64,000 bases of DNA. It comes from Reyranella sp. CPCC 100927 (GTDB lineage: Bacteria; Pseudomonadota; Alphaproteobacteria; Reyranellales; Reyranellaceae). Location of the stretch: the NCBI RefSeq assembly GCF_007859315.1, contig NZ_VOHA01000001.1:806001-870000 (forward strand), in the 5' to 3' direction. The notes under the pieces are model-generated. The model was not told the DNA's origin. It made no database searches and saw only the letters and a program-made list of their open reading frames with translations. The position numbers and the translations under genes were made by a program. Positions 1-7,629 of this stretch are shown one piece after another. Position 1 is the first letter of the stretch, and every line of letters starts with the position of its first letter.

Positions 1-100
1 CCAGCAGATCGCCCAGCGTCAGGTCCTTGTATTCCGCCAGGGCCTTCAGGACCTTGACCAGGCGTTTCTCCATCCGGATCCCGGTCTGGATGCGCTCCAT
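1..100 (-). CDS. Small conserved hypothetical protein, 3' part cut by window edge
   Basis: An ATG at 100 opens a frame that runs off the left edge, giving 33 residues that begin MERIQTGIRMEKRLVKVLKA. The stretch is rich in Lys, Arg and Leu and looks like the start of a short helical protein, possibly of ribbon-helix-helix type. That resemblance is from memory and is weak. A perfect 14-base inverted repeat sits just upstream (115-148), where a promoter or operator would be expected. The gene lies downstream of, and on the same strand as, the racemase gene. Confidence 0.55.
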   Translation of the reverse strand, partial: MERIQTGIRMEKRLVKVLKALAEYKDLTLGDLL

Positions 101-114
101 GGGCTGCTCTCGAT

Positions 115-148
115 TTGTTGTCTTGGTATTTATGTACCAAGACAACAA
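115..148. promoter_or_regulatory. Perfect 14-bp inverted repeat, likely operator
   Basis: TTGTTGTCTTGGTA at 115-128 is matched exactly by its reverse complement at 135-148, with a 6-base spacer. It lies 15 bases upstream of the small gene at 100 and 20 bases after the racemase stop. The arms are AT-rich and no T-run follows on either strand, so a protein-binding site fits better than a rho-independent terminator. The inner TTGGTA/TACCAA resembles GntR-class half-sites, which is an inference. Confidence 0.55.
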
Positions 149-167
149 AGAGTCAAGCGGATCTGCG

Positions 168-1169
168 CTACTGTACGGAAAACCCGTGTGCCAGCGGGTC
201 GCGGTCGTCGACAAAGAGGGTGTTGATGCCGTGCTGGCGCGCCCAGCCGGCGATGGAGGGCACGATGGCCGCGTGGTTGCCGACCTGGGCTGCGGCTTCG
301 ACGCGTCCCTCGAACAGCGTGCCGATGATGCTCTCGTGCACGAAGTCGGCGCCGACCCCCAGTTCACCACGGGCGGCCAGCTGCGCCATGCGGGCCGAGG
401 TGCCGGTGCCGCACGGTGAGCGGTCGATGGCCTTGTCGCCGTAGAAGACGGCGTTGCGCCGGTGGGCCCGCGGGTCGCGCGCGGCACCCGTCCACATCAC
501 GTGGCTGACGCCCTGGATCGTCGGATCCTGCGGGTGCACCGGCTGGAATTTTTCCTGCACCAGGCGGCGCACGACAGGCGACAGGCGCAGCACGTCGCCG
601 GCCGAGATCGACTCCAGCCCGGCGAAATTCTTCTGCGGCTCGATGATGGCGTAGTAGTTGCCGCCGTAGCTGACATCCAGCACCAGCTCGCCCAGCCCCG
701 GCACGTCGATGCGGATGTCGCTGGCCGCCAGGTACGAGGCGACGTTGGTGATGCGGACCTTCTCGACGAAGCGGCCGGCGCGCTCGTATTGCGCCACCAC
801 GCGGCCCGCCGGCACGTCGAGTGCCACCTCGCCATCGCGTGCCGGCGTCATCAGGCCGTTCTCCAGCGCCATGGTCACGGTGCCGATGGTGCCGTGGCCG
901 CACATCGGCAGGCAGCCCGAGGTTTCGATGAACAGGATGCCGATGTCGCAGTCCTCGCGCGTCGGCGCATACAGCATCGAGCCCGACATCACGTCATGTC
1001 CGCGCGGCTCGAACATCAGCGCGCGGCGGATCCAGTCGAAGCGGGCCAGAAAATCCTGGCGCCGCGCGCTCATCGTCGCGCCGCGCAGGATCGGCGCGCC
1101 GCCGGTCACCAGGCGCACCGGGTTGCCGCAGGTGTGGCCATCGAGGCAGGTGAAGGTGTGGAGTGACAT
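168..1169 (-). CDS. 4-hydroxyproline 2-epimerase / proline racemase family
   Basis: This 333-residue protein has the length and motifs of the proline racemase family. It shows the MCGHGTIG motif with Cys90 and DRSPCGTGTSARM with Cys253, the two catalytic cysteines that abstract and donate the alpha proton from opposite faces. Having both cysteines argues for an epimerase or racemase rather than trans-3-hydroxyproline dehydratase, where the second is usually replaced by Thr. Most bacterial members with this motif set act on trans-4-hydroxy-L-proline, giving the cis-D isomer for catabolism. No other hydroxyproline pathway gene is adjacent, so the substrate is an inference. The ATG at 1169 gives the standard N-terminus. 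Confidence 0.85.
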   Translation of the reverse strand: MSLHTFTCLDGHTCGNPVRLVTGGAPILRGATMSARRQDFLARFDWIRRALMFEPRGHDVMSGSMLYAPTREDCDIGILFIETSGCLPMCGHGTIGTVTMALENGLMTPARDGEVALDVPAGRVVAQYERAGRFVEKVRITNVASYLAASDIRIDVPGLGELVLDVSYGGNYYAIIEPQKNFAGLESISAGDVLRLSPVVRRLVQEKFQPVHPQDPTIQGVSHVMWTGAARDPRAHRRNAVFYGDKAIDRSPCGTGTSARMAQLAARGELGVGADFVHESIIGTLFEGRVEAAAQVGNHAAIVPSIAGWARQHGINTLFVDDRDPLAHGFSVQ

Positions 1170-1278
1170 TTACGGTGCTGCTGATCGTTGACTGTCAATG
1201 GCGGTCGAGTGTTTGCCGCCGTGCCGCAGGAGCCGGCATCTCCGCATGGAGTGTCAACCGCGGATGAAAAGCAAACTC

Positions 1279-3330
1279 TTATTGTTCGGGTGACGAGCCC
1301 AATTGGATCAGCAGCCAGGCCAGCGCCAGCCGGTCACTCACAAGCAGGCCGTTGGGTCCATGGCATTTGTTGTTTGCCGCGAGCACATCGTCGCGAACCG
1401 GGGCGAGCGATCTCAAGGCCCTTGGCTCCACCCGCTTTTCCCTGAACAATCCCCGCGCAACATGAGGCGTGTCGGACGGTGCACAGAACACACCGGCCAC
1501 GTACTCATCCATGGCCTTGCGGTGCTTCGAGGCGTCGACGGGTTGCCGAGCAAGTTGGTTCCAGCCGCTCGCATCGACCGCACTGCGCCGAGGAAGAAGC
1601 TCACGAAGCCGATTAAGGAAACCAGGTTCCAGCGGGTCCTGCTTGACACACTCATTCTGCACGATCTTTCCCGACGGTGTAGGCTCCAGTGAAGCCGCGA
1701 GATTGGCTCCGCGCGCCATCACCATCTCGGCCTCCGTCGCCAGGAGCAGGGCGCCATGCGCTTTGACGTCTTCGAAAAGCACGTATCTCAGTTTGACGTC
1801 GCGCCATGTGCTGCCCTGCACGTCAACGTCTTGAAACTGAGCGCCTGAGATATCGGACAGTGAAAAGTCGCTGAGTTGAAAGTTGCTGTTCCTGACCGTG
1901 GCAACGCGCCAATCGGTATGACGAAGATTGGCATTCTGAAAGCGCCCGCCGATAATCGTGGCGCCGCTCAGAACGGCTTGATGCAGTTGGGCATGCTGAA
2001 AGGTCGCACCGCAAACCAATGCACCGCGAAAATCCGTCTCGTGGAAGATGGCACCTACGAATTGCGCATCCGTTATCCGTGCGCCCCGCAACCGGGTGCC
2101 AGTCATGTCGGCTCGCCAGAACTGCGCGCTCTCGAAGATTGCTTCATCAAGGTTCGCATTGACGAAGTGGGCATGATTCGCCCGGCTGCATTGCTCGCGG
2201 ACGCGATACTCGGTGTCGTCATATCTTTCTATCGGTGCACTGCCGCAGCCGAAGAATGACTTCTGCAGTTTTGCCGAAAGAAATGATGCACCGCCAAGAT
2301 CGGCGCCGGTGAAGTCGCTGCGCCGCAAGTCGGCTCGATCGAAGATGGCGTTTCGGAGGTCGCGGCCGCGGAAGCTGTTCATTGATTGTCGGACCCGTGG
2401 CAGGTTGAACCGATCGCGTTGCTGTCCATCCGCGCCACTGTCTTCGGCGGCATCCATGCGCGCCATTCTCTCATCGTCAACGAAGTCCTGGTCGGACAGG
2501 ACCAGCGTATTCGAGAAGATGCTGGTTCGAAGGCCGGTCACCTGATTGACCGGCCCCTCGAACAGATTTGCCGTCAGCTGACGCGCGCCGGGCAAGTGGT
2601 GTTTTACGATCCCGATCGCTTCGCTCTGATATGTCGCGATCAGCACCACGAACGTGGCGATAAACACCACGGACACGTACGCAGCCATGGCCGCTGGACT
2701 GTCGCCGGGCTTGCGGATCGGGAGCAAATCGCCGCGGGAGGATCGAGCGGCGGGCCAGAAGGCCCAGAGAACTGCGAAATCCGCCAGGATGATGATCCGG
2801 TGAATCCACGTCACAGCGGCGTCGTGATAGGGCAAAAAGATCACCTGGATCATCAGCAGTGTGAACACCGGTGCAGCGACCGTCGTGAGCCACGTGATCA
2901 GGGAAGTCGTATGCCGTATCGCCTTGCCGTCAGCTTCGTGATGACTGACGAGCAACTGGAGAAACGGGAACTGGTCGAGGCGGCGGCGAAAGAGTGCGCG
3001 ATCCGCCGTGAGTCTCACCTGGCTGCGCAGGACTTCATCGTAGGTTCCTGCCTTGCGGGCGAGAACGACGAGCTGGAGCAGCAGATAAAAATGATAAACA
3101 AAGAGCAACAACGGCGCCGCGATGAAGAAGCCGACCAGCGGCAGTTCGACATTCAGTATCGGCAGTTTGATCGGCAGCTCGAGAAACAGTATGCGATGGC
3201 TCACCGAACCAACGGCGATCACCAGATACACGACGAGTGTCAGGAAGGTGATCCAGAGCGCACCGGTTTTCCCGGACGCGTCGTTAACAGCCTTCTCGAG
3301 TGCCTCAAGATCTCTCGGATCGACCGCCAT
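1279..3330 (-). CDS. Membrane-anchored pentapeptide-repeat protein
   Basis: This 683-residue protein has two parts. Residues 22-235 carry about five hydrophobic segments (near 22-42, 63-91, 143-168, 177-192 and 213-235). Residues 320-545 are a pentapeptide-repeat region of the A(D/N)Lxx type, with units such as ADLRR, SDFTG and ADLGG, expected to form a right-handed quadrilateral beta-helix. A short unique segment (about 361-385, with two Cys) interrupts the repeats, and residues 555-683 form a tail without repeats. The role is unknown. Membrane pentapeptide proteins occur in many bacteria without a defined function. It stands alone, with about 100 bases separating it from each neighbour. Confidence 0.8.
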   Translation of the reverse strand: MAVDPRDLEALEKAVNDASGKTGALWITFLTLVVYLVIAVGSVSHRILFLELPIKLPILNVELPLVGFFIAAPLLLFVYHFYLLLQLVVLARKAGTYDEVLRSQVRLTADRALFRRRLDQFPFLQLLVSHHEADGKAIRHTTSLITWLTTVAAPVFTLLMIQVIFLPYHDAAVTWIHRIIILADFAVLWAFWPAARSSRGDLLPIRKPGDSPAAMAAYVSVVFIATFVVLIATYQSEAIGIVKHHLPGARQLTANLFEGPVNQVTGLRTSIFSNTLVLSDQDFVDDERMARMDAAEDSGADGQQRDRFNLPRVRQSMNSFRGRDLRNAIFDRADLRRSDFTGADLGGASFLSAKLQKSFFGCGSAPIERYDDTEYRVREQCSRANHAHFVNANLDEAIFESAQFWRADMTGTRLRGARITDAQFVGAIFHETDFRGALVCGATFQHAQLHQAVLSGATIIGGRFQNANLRHTDWRVATVRNSNFQLSDFSLSDISGAQFQDVDVQGSTWRDVKLRYVLFEDVKAHGALLLATEAEMVMARGANLAASLEPTPSGKIVQNECVKQDPLEPGFLNRLRELLPRRSAVDASGWNQLARQPVDASKHRKAMDEYVAGVFCAPSDTPHVARGLFREKRVEPRALRSLAPVRDDVLAANNKCHGPNGLLVSDRLALAWLLIQLGSSPEQ

Positions 3331-3437
3331 GGCTCCCCCTGCCCGCAGCGGTTGAAGAGAGGATAGCTTACGCGCCGAAAGCCGGGGAAGATAGGCTGTA
3401 GCGATCTGCAGACGTGGCGGATGGCCCGGTCGGAACG

Positions 3438-3989
3438 TTACGCGTCGGCTACCGCAAGGTCGCGCAGCCAGCGCCGCAGTTTACCGGGCGAGCGGAACAC
3501 CTGCACATCAAGGGCGCCGAAGCGGCTGTCGGTGATGTCGGCGGCAAAGCGCTCGCGGTTGCGGCGGTTGGTTTTGAGCGCCCACAGCAGGATCGAGTCT
3601 CGGCTGAAGAAAGCCATGCGCAGGCTTTCCCGATTGCCGGTGTTCCACAGATCCTCCTGGCGGGTGATGCGCCAGACCGTCCGGCACAGCAGGCGCCACA
3701 AGATCAGCGGCAGGGGAAAGTCGAGCCAGATTAGCGTGTCGGCGCGGCCCCAGACCAGGTCCCGCACCTGGCTGTAGTTGCCGGTGATGATCCAGGCGTC
3801 GGCCGTGGTCGCGACATCGACCCGGTGACGGAACAGCTCGGGCAGCGCCGGCTGCCAGTCGGGCATCCAATACAGCGCATCCAGTTCGATCGTCGGCAGT
3901 GACAACGTGCAGGCCAGCTGCGCGGCCAGCGTACTTTTGCCCGAGCCGCGACTTGGCCCACGGCCGCTGCGGTCGTCAAGGCTGGCCAA
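3438..3989 (-). CDS. P-loop adenylate kinase-like protein (FlaR/topology-modulation type), N-terminus suspect
   Basis: Residues from about 20 onward match small P-loop kinases often annotated as topology modulation proteins: GSGKSTLA, then LDALYW, a GNYS segment, a WLDFPLPLILWRL strand-helix and a basic C-terminal half. The only available start is TTG at 3989, and a stop lies four codons upstream. The first residues (ASLDDRSGRGPSR) lack the usual hydrophobic first strand. The P-loop reads GPSRGSGKST, one residue longer than the usual GxxxxGK[ST] spacing. An alternative frame just upstream encodes a strand-like SALILGIG before a stop. A frameshift or decayed 5' end is possible, so it may be a pseudogene. 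Confidence 0.55.
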   Translation of the reverse strand: MASLDDRSGRGPSRGSGKSTLAAQLACTLSLPTIELDALYWMPDWQPALPELFRHRVDVATTADAWIITGNYSQVRDLVWGRADTLIWLDFPLPLILWRLLCRTVWRITRQEDLWNTGNRESLRMAFFSRDSILLWALKTNRRNRERFAADITDSRFGALDVQVFRSPGKLRRWLRDLAVADA

Positions 3990-4070
3990 TGCCCAATATC
4001 AAGGCACTGGGGGATATGCCCGGTCGTCTCTTTGACGGTCGGGCGGCGATCGCCACAGGGTAGTCGGCAA

Positions 4071-4094
4071 CCCAATTCACCCAATTATTTGGGT
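4071..4094. promoter_or_regulatory. CCCAAT box cluster downstream of gntR-like gene
   Basis: CCCAATT occurs at 4071 and again at 4080, nine bases apart. The second copy is part of an inverted repeat, ACCCAA-TTAT-TTGGGT (4079-4094). The same CCCAAT word is repeated at 4789 and 4799 near the other end of the regulator gene, and CCCAATAT occurs near 3992. The arrangement suggests binding sites for the neighbouring GntR-family protein, but this is an inference. Confidence 0.4.
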
Positions 4095-4112
4095 GGAAAT
4101 CGCGCCGTGATA

Positions 4113-4784
4113 TCAGTCGCCAAACGCGGCGCGCCGCAGCGACAGGATGTGCTGGCGCATGGCGGCCTCGGCGCCATCGGCGTCGCGCTCGCGGATGGCC
4201 GCGACGACGGCGCGATGGTCCTTGGATGCCATGTCGATGCCCTGGAACGGGCGGTCCAGCGCGCGGAAGACGTCCCGGTTGCGATACATCTGCAGGGTAT
4301 CGAACATCGCCAGCAGCATTTTGTTGCCGGATGCCTTGGCGATCGCCCGGTGCAGGCGTCCATCCCACGATGCCCAGGCTGGCCACGCCGGTGCGGCGGC
4401 CATCTTGTCGAGGCACAGCTGCATCTCGCGATAGTCGTTGTCGTTGGCGTTGAATGCCGCCAGCCGCGCCAGCATCGGCTCGTAGATCACGCGGGCATCC
4501 ATGACCTCGCGCGGACTGGTGGGAACCATGCCCGGCGTGCCGTTGCCGCCGATATCCGCCGGTTGCTTGCCGACGAACGTGCCCATGCCGACATGGCGCC
4601 AGATCACGCCCTGCGCCGCGAGCTTGCGCAGGCTGCCGCGGATGCGATTGCGCGTAACGCCGAACGTCTCCGCCAGCAGGCGTTCCGACGGCAGCCGGGT
4701 CTGGTCGGAGAATCGGTCCTGCTCCAGATACGCCTGCAGCTGGCGCAGGAGTTCCGGTTGCGGCGGGTTCGTCGGCTTCTTCAT
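4113..4784 (-). CDS. GntR family (FadR-like) transcriptional regulator
   Basis: From the ATG at 4784 the protein has 223 residues. The N-terminal winged helix includes RLPSERLLAETFGVTRNRIR, the typical GntR recognition region, followed by a GTFVG wing. The C-terminal half is the helical FCD-type ligand domain with MDARVIYEPMLARL and a late HILSLRR segment. FCD regulators usually sense organic acids or sugar acids and repress neighbouring uptake and catabolic genes. The divergent CDGSH - cupin - TRAP - amidohydrolase genes are the obvious candidates. A GTG further upstream (4841) would add 19 residues; I prefer 4784 because the added stretch does not look like a domain. CCCAAT boxes overlap this start region. 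Confidence 0.8.
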   Translation of the reverse strand: MKKPTNPPQPELLRQLQAYLEQDRFSDQTRLPSERLLAETFGVTRNRIRGSLRKLAAQGVIWRHVGMGTFVGKQPADIGGNGTPGMVPTSPREVMDARVIYEPMLARLAAFNANDNDYREMQLCLDKMAAAPAWPAWASWDGRLHRAIAKASGNKMLLAMFDTLQMYRNRDVFRALDRPFQGIDMASKDHRAVVAAIRERDADGAEAAMRQHILSLRRAAFGD

Positions 4785-4788
4785 ATCA

Positions 4789-4805
4789 CCCAATATAGCC
4801 CAATT
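4789..4805. promoter_or_regulatory. Pair of CCCAAT boxes in the gntR leader
   Basis: CCCAAT at 4789 and CCCAATT at 4799 are direct repeats exactly ten bases apart, one helical turn. They lie a few bases upstream of the likely start codon of the GntR-type gene (4784). Matching boxes lie after the gene at 4071 and 4080. The placement fits autoregulation, but no binding data can be seen from sequence. Confidence 0.4.
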
Positions 4806-4994
4806 GTCAGAAATGCGAAAATGGGTGTGCGCCTGGGCCAATGATCTGGTACAAGATCGACGCCTTCAAGTTCAGACAGACAGCGTACACGTTCGAGTTT
4901 CCACCAACGGGCTTACGCGTTCAAGTCGGGACAATGGGTGCCGGCGATTCATGCCGTCAGAGCACCCAATCCCGGAATCTGATGGGAGGGACGC

Positions 4995-5246
4995 ATGTCG
5001 CAATCGGCGCCGGCGGACAAGCCCGGGCCGCACCGGGTCGAGTTGCTGGGCGGCTACCAGTACTCGTGGTGCACCTGCGGGCTCAGCAAGTACCAGCCCT
5101 TCTGCGACGGATCGCACACGATGGCGCCGCCCGGCGCGAAGCCCATCGTCTTCATCCAGGAGAAAGACCAGACCGTTTCCATGTGCGGCTGCAAGCGCAC
5201 CGGGACGCGGCCGTTCTGTGACGGAAGCCACAACCAGCAGGCATAG
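4995..5246 (+). CDS. Dual CDGSH iron-sulfur domain protein
   Basis: This 83-residue protein has two complete CDGSH motifs. The first uses Cys26, Cys28, Cys37 and His41 (CTCGLSKYQPFCDGSH). The second uses Cys64, Cys66, Cys75 and His79 (CGCKRTGTRPFCDGSH). Each motif is expected to hold a redox-active, labile 2Fe-2S cluster with three Cys and one His ligand, as in mitoNEET-family proteins. There is no membrane anchor, so it is probably cytosolic. It ends nine bases before the cupin gene, so the two are probably co-transcribed. Its partner is unknown. Confidence 0.88.
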   Translation: MSQSAPADKPGPHRVELLGGYQYSWCTCGLSKYQPFCDGSHTMAPPGAKPIVFIQEKDQTVSMCGCKRTGTRPFCDGSHNQQA

Positions 5247-5255
5247 GGAGGCCGC

Positions 5256-5972
5256 ATGCCGTCCGTTCATTCGATCGCGTCGTCGGCCGCCACACCGGTC
5301 AACGCCGATCCCAAGGCGCCGGTGGTCGTCGATACCAATGCCATGCCGTGGGCGCCCACCGTCGCCGCCGGCGTATCGTGCAAGGTGCTCGAGCGCATCA
5401 TCGATCCGCGCAAGGGCCGTGAAACCGCGCTGGTCAAGTTCGAGGCCGGCAGTGCCTTGCCGGCGGAAGACCTCGAGACCCGCATGGACATCGTCGTGCT
5501 CGACGGCGCCTATCAGGACGAACTCGGCGCCTATGCCAAGTACACCTTCGTGCGCGAGATGCCCGGGGTGAGGCGCACGCTCTCGAGCCGGGACGGCTGC
5601 CTGCTCTATATCAAGCGGCGGATGCCGATCCGAGCCAGCGAGCGCGGCAGCGCGCGCAGCGTGGTCGTGATCGAACGCGATAAATGGGTCGCGGTGGGCC
5701 AGCGCTTCGGCATGGCGACGCACCTCTATCGCGATATCCACGGGCTGGAGACAGCCCGCCTGGGCGAGATGCTGCCGGGCAAGCAGGTGCCGGCGCACGA
5801 TCATGCCGTCGGCGAGGAGAGCCTGATCCTCTACGGCTGCCTGAAGGACGAGCACAGGGATTACACGCAGGGCTTCTGGTTCCGCTTTCCGCACGGATAC
5901 GAGCATGCGCCCTACACGTTGCCGGACACGCCGTGCGGCATGCTGATCCGCGAGGGCGATCTCATCTGGTGA
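5256..5972 (+). CDS. ChrR-like double-cupin protein
   Basis: The 238-residue protein has two cupin-type halves. The first (about 35-130) has lost the usual histidines. The second (about 150-238) keeps PAHDHAVGEESL and ends HAPYTLPDTPCG, a layout like the anti-ECFsigma ChrR cupin. The zinc-binding anti-sigma domain that ChrR proteins carry at the N-terminus is absent and no ECF sigma gene is nearby. It is therefore more likely a small-molecule binding or enzymatic cupin than an anti-sigma factor. It sits between the CDGSH gene and the TRAP genes in one apparent transcription unit. Confidence 0.7.
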   Translation: MPSVHSIASSAATPVNADPKAPVVVDTNAMPWAPTVAAGVSCKVLERIIDPRKGRETALVKFEAGSALPAEDLETRMDIVVLDGAYQDELGAYAKYTFVREMPGVRRTLSSRDGCLLYIKRRMPIRASERGSARSVVVIERDKWVAVGQRFGMATHLYRDIHGLETARLGEMLPGKQVPAHDHAVGEESLILYGCLKDEHRDYTQGFWFRFPHGYEHAPYTLPDTPCGMLIREGDLIW

Positions 5973-6009
5973 CAGACCTCGGAACCACCCGGTGATGTGG
6001 AGGGGGGCC

Positions 6010-7014
6010 ATGATCGGACGGAGCAGGAGTCTCAGTGTCATTGCGGCGCTGGGGGTATGGGCCGCAACGGCGGCAACGGCCGCCGCCGCCGATTTTACGA
6101 TGAAGATCGCGTTCGGTACGGCCAACGACATCCAGCAGCAATGGGCGGACTGGTACAAGGAGGAGGTCGAGGCCCAGAGCAAGGGGCGCATCGCCGTCCA
6201 GATCTATCCGCGGGCCGTGCTGGGGACCGGGCCGTCGATGATCCAGGGCACGCAGCTGGGCACCATCCAGGCCTACACGTCGCCGACCGATTTCTTCGCC
6301 GGCATCGATCCGCGCTTTGGCGTCTTTGCCATTCCGATGATGTTCAAGGGTCGCGAGCACGCAGCCAAGGTGATTCTCGATCCAGAGATCAACCGTGCGA
6401 TTCTCGGCTTCGGCAAGGACAAGGGGCTGCAGCCGGTGTCGGTGTTCACCTATTCGCTGGCGAACTACTGCGTCAAGCCGTCGATCCGCACCATCGATGA
6501 TTTCAAAGGCAAGAAACTGCGCGTGAACGCCACCCCGGCCGAGCGCGAGCGCATGCGCCTGCTGGGCGCGGCGGCCGTGCCGATGGACCTGGCGGAAGTG
6601 ATTCCGGGAATCCAGCAGGGCACCATCGACGGCACCATGAGCGGCATGGCGGTCTATGTGAACTTCAAGTTCAACGACATCTGCAAGGTGATCACGGAGA
6701 CCGGCGACACGATGATCGTATCGGTCGGCGTACTGAGCAGCGCCTGGCTCGACAAGCTGCCACCCGATTTGCGCAAGATCGTCGTCGAGGCGGGGGAGAA
6801 CATGCAGGGGCGCCTGAACGCCCGCTCGCGCGAGATCGAAGACCAGATGATCGCGCGCTGGAAGACGATGGGTGGTGACCTGGTGAAACTGCCGGAGGCC
6901 GAGCTCGCCCGCATGCGGACGGTGCTGGCACCGGTCGGCGAGGCCGTCACGCGCGACAATGCGCTCGCCAGCACGTTCTATCGCCAGCTGCGCGCGGTCG
7001 GAGAGAAGCACTAG
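6010..7014 (+). CDS. TRAP transporter substrate-binding protein (DctP family)
   Basis: From the ATG at 6010, preceded by AGGGGGG, the protein has 334 residues. A Sec signal peptide ends near AATAAAA, and the mature protein opens with DFTMKIAFG. The fold follows DctP proteins: a KGRIAVQIYP strand, GTQLGTIQAY, then the domain hinge and FKGKKLRVNA with PAERERMR, where the family's ligand arginine lies. It would bind an anionic solute in the periplasm and deliver it to the DctQM pair encoded directly after it. Starts at 5992 or 5995 are possible but lack a good ribosome site. The ligand is unknown; the flanking amidohydrolase suggests a carboxylate released from an amide or peptide. Confidence 0.88.
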   Translation: MIGRSRSLSVIAALGVWAATAATAAAADFTMKIAFGTANDIQQQWADWYKEEVEAQSKGRIAVQIYPRAVLGTGPSMIQGTQLGTIQAYTSPTDFFAGIDPRFGVFAIPMMFKGREHAAKVILDPEINRAILGFGKDKGLQPVSVFTYSLANYCVKPSIRTIDDFKGKKLRVNATPAERERMRLLGAAAVPMDLAEVIPGIQQGTIDGTMSGMAVYVNFKFNDICKVITETGDTMIVSVGVLSSAWLDKLPPDLRKIVVEAGENMQGRLNARSREIEDQMIARWKTMGGDLVKLPEAELARMRTVLAPVGEAVTRDNALASTFYRQLRAVGEKH

Positions 7015-7026
7015 GGATGCCCATCC

Positions 7027-7047
7027 CTCCCCTACCGCGCTGGGGAG
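7027..7047 (+). other. Small hairpin between dctP-like and dctQ-like genes
   Basis: CTCCCC at 7027-7032 pairs with GGGGAG at 7042-7047 across a nine-base loop, followed by an A-rich run. It lies in the 55-base gap after the binding-protein gene. Such stem-loops in TRAP and ABC operons often stabilise the upstream message so that more binding protein than permease is made. That role is inferred here. Confidence 0.35.
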
Positions 7048-7069
7048 AGAAAAAAGAGCAGGCACGAAG

Positions 7070-7627
7070 ATGCCCAACCACAAAGAGCCCGGCCTGCCGC
7101 CGGGCGAGGCGGACGCCGCGGGGCTCAGTCCCGATATCGATCAGCATGCTGACCCGTCGTGGGCGGACTCGGCTTTCGTGCGCTGGCCGATGATGGTGCT
7201 CGGCGGGCTCATGCTTGCCGCCGTCGCCCTCAACTTCGCGAACATCATCGGCCGCTACGTGTTCCACTACGCAATCGTCTGGACCGAGGAGATCCTGATC
7301 GTCTGGCTGGGCTGGAGCGTCTTCATCGGTGTCGTGATCGTAACCTATCGTGGCGATCACCTGGCCATGGACATCGTCTCGAAGAGCCTGCCGGGGCGAT
7401 GGCGCCTGGCGAACAATCTCGTCATGACGCTTGTGTTCGCCGCCTGCCTGGTCTTCGCCGTCGTGCAGTCGGCCAAGGTCGTTCTTTTGATGATCAAGAC
7501 CGGGCAGACCGACCCGATGATGGGCATGCCGCTGTGGGTGCCCAACCTCGCCATCTTCGTGGGTTTCACCGGATCGCTGTGCGCCCTGCTGATACGGGCC
7601 AGATCGTACGTCACGGGGCGCTTCTAG
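7070..7627 (+). CDS. TRAP transporter small membrane subunit (DctQ family)
   Basis: The ATG at 7070 gives 185 residues. After a polar N-terminal stretch of about 38 residues come four hydrophobic segments, including MMVLGGLMLAAVALNFANII and a segment with WTEEILIVWLGW. The latter is the DctQ family signature around its second helix. DctQ joins the large DctM subunit and helps dock the binding protein. The gene ends TAG, two bases before the dctM-like start. Upstream in-frame starts exist but overlap the binding-protein gene. Confidence 0.88.
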   Translation: MPNHKEPGLPPGEADAAGLSPDIDQHADPSWADSAFVRWPMMVLGGLMLAAVALNFANIIGRYVFHYAIVWTEEILIVWLGWSVFIGVVIVTYRGDHLAMDIVSKSLPGRWRLANNLVMTLVFAACLVFAVVQSAKVVLLMIKTGQTDPMMGMPLWVPNLAIFVGFTGSLCALLIRARSYVTGRF

Positions 7628-7629
7628 CG

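Noticed and set aside
462-1166. Long plus-strand frame opposite the racemase gene
   Set aside because: It lies wholly antisense to a gene with clear catalytic motifs, and its His/Arg-rich composition is the usual mirror of GC-rich coding DNA.
5256-5972. Anti-sigma factor ChrR with zinc domain
   Set aside because: Only the cupin part resembles ChrR; the zinc anti-sigma domain and an adjacent ECF sigma gene are absent.
4872-6191. 439-codon minus-strand frame across the CDGSH and cupin genes
   Set aside because: The plus-strand proteins carry diagnostic motifs, and the minus frame is low-complexity and lacks a ribosome site.
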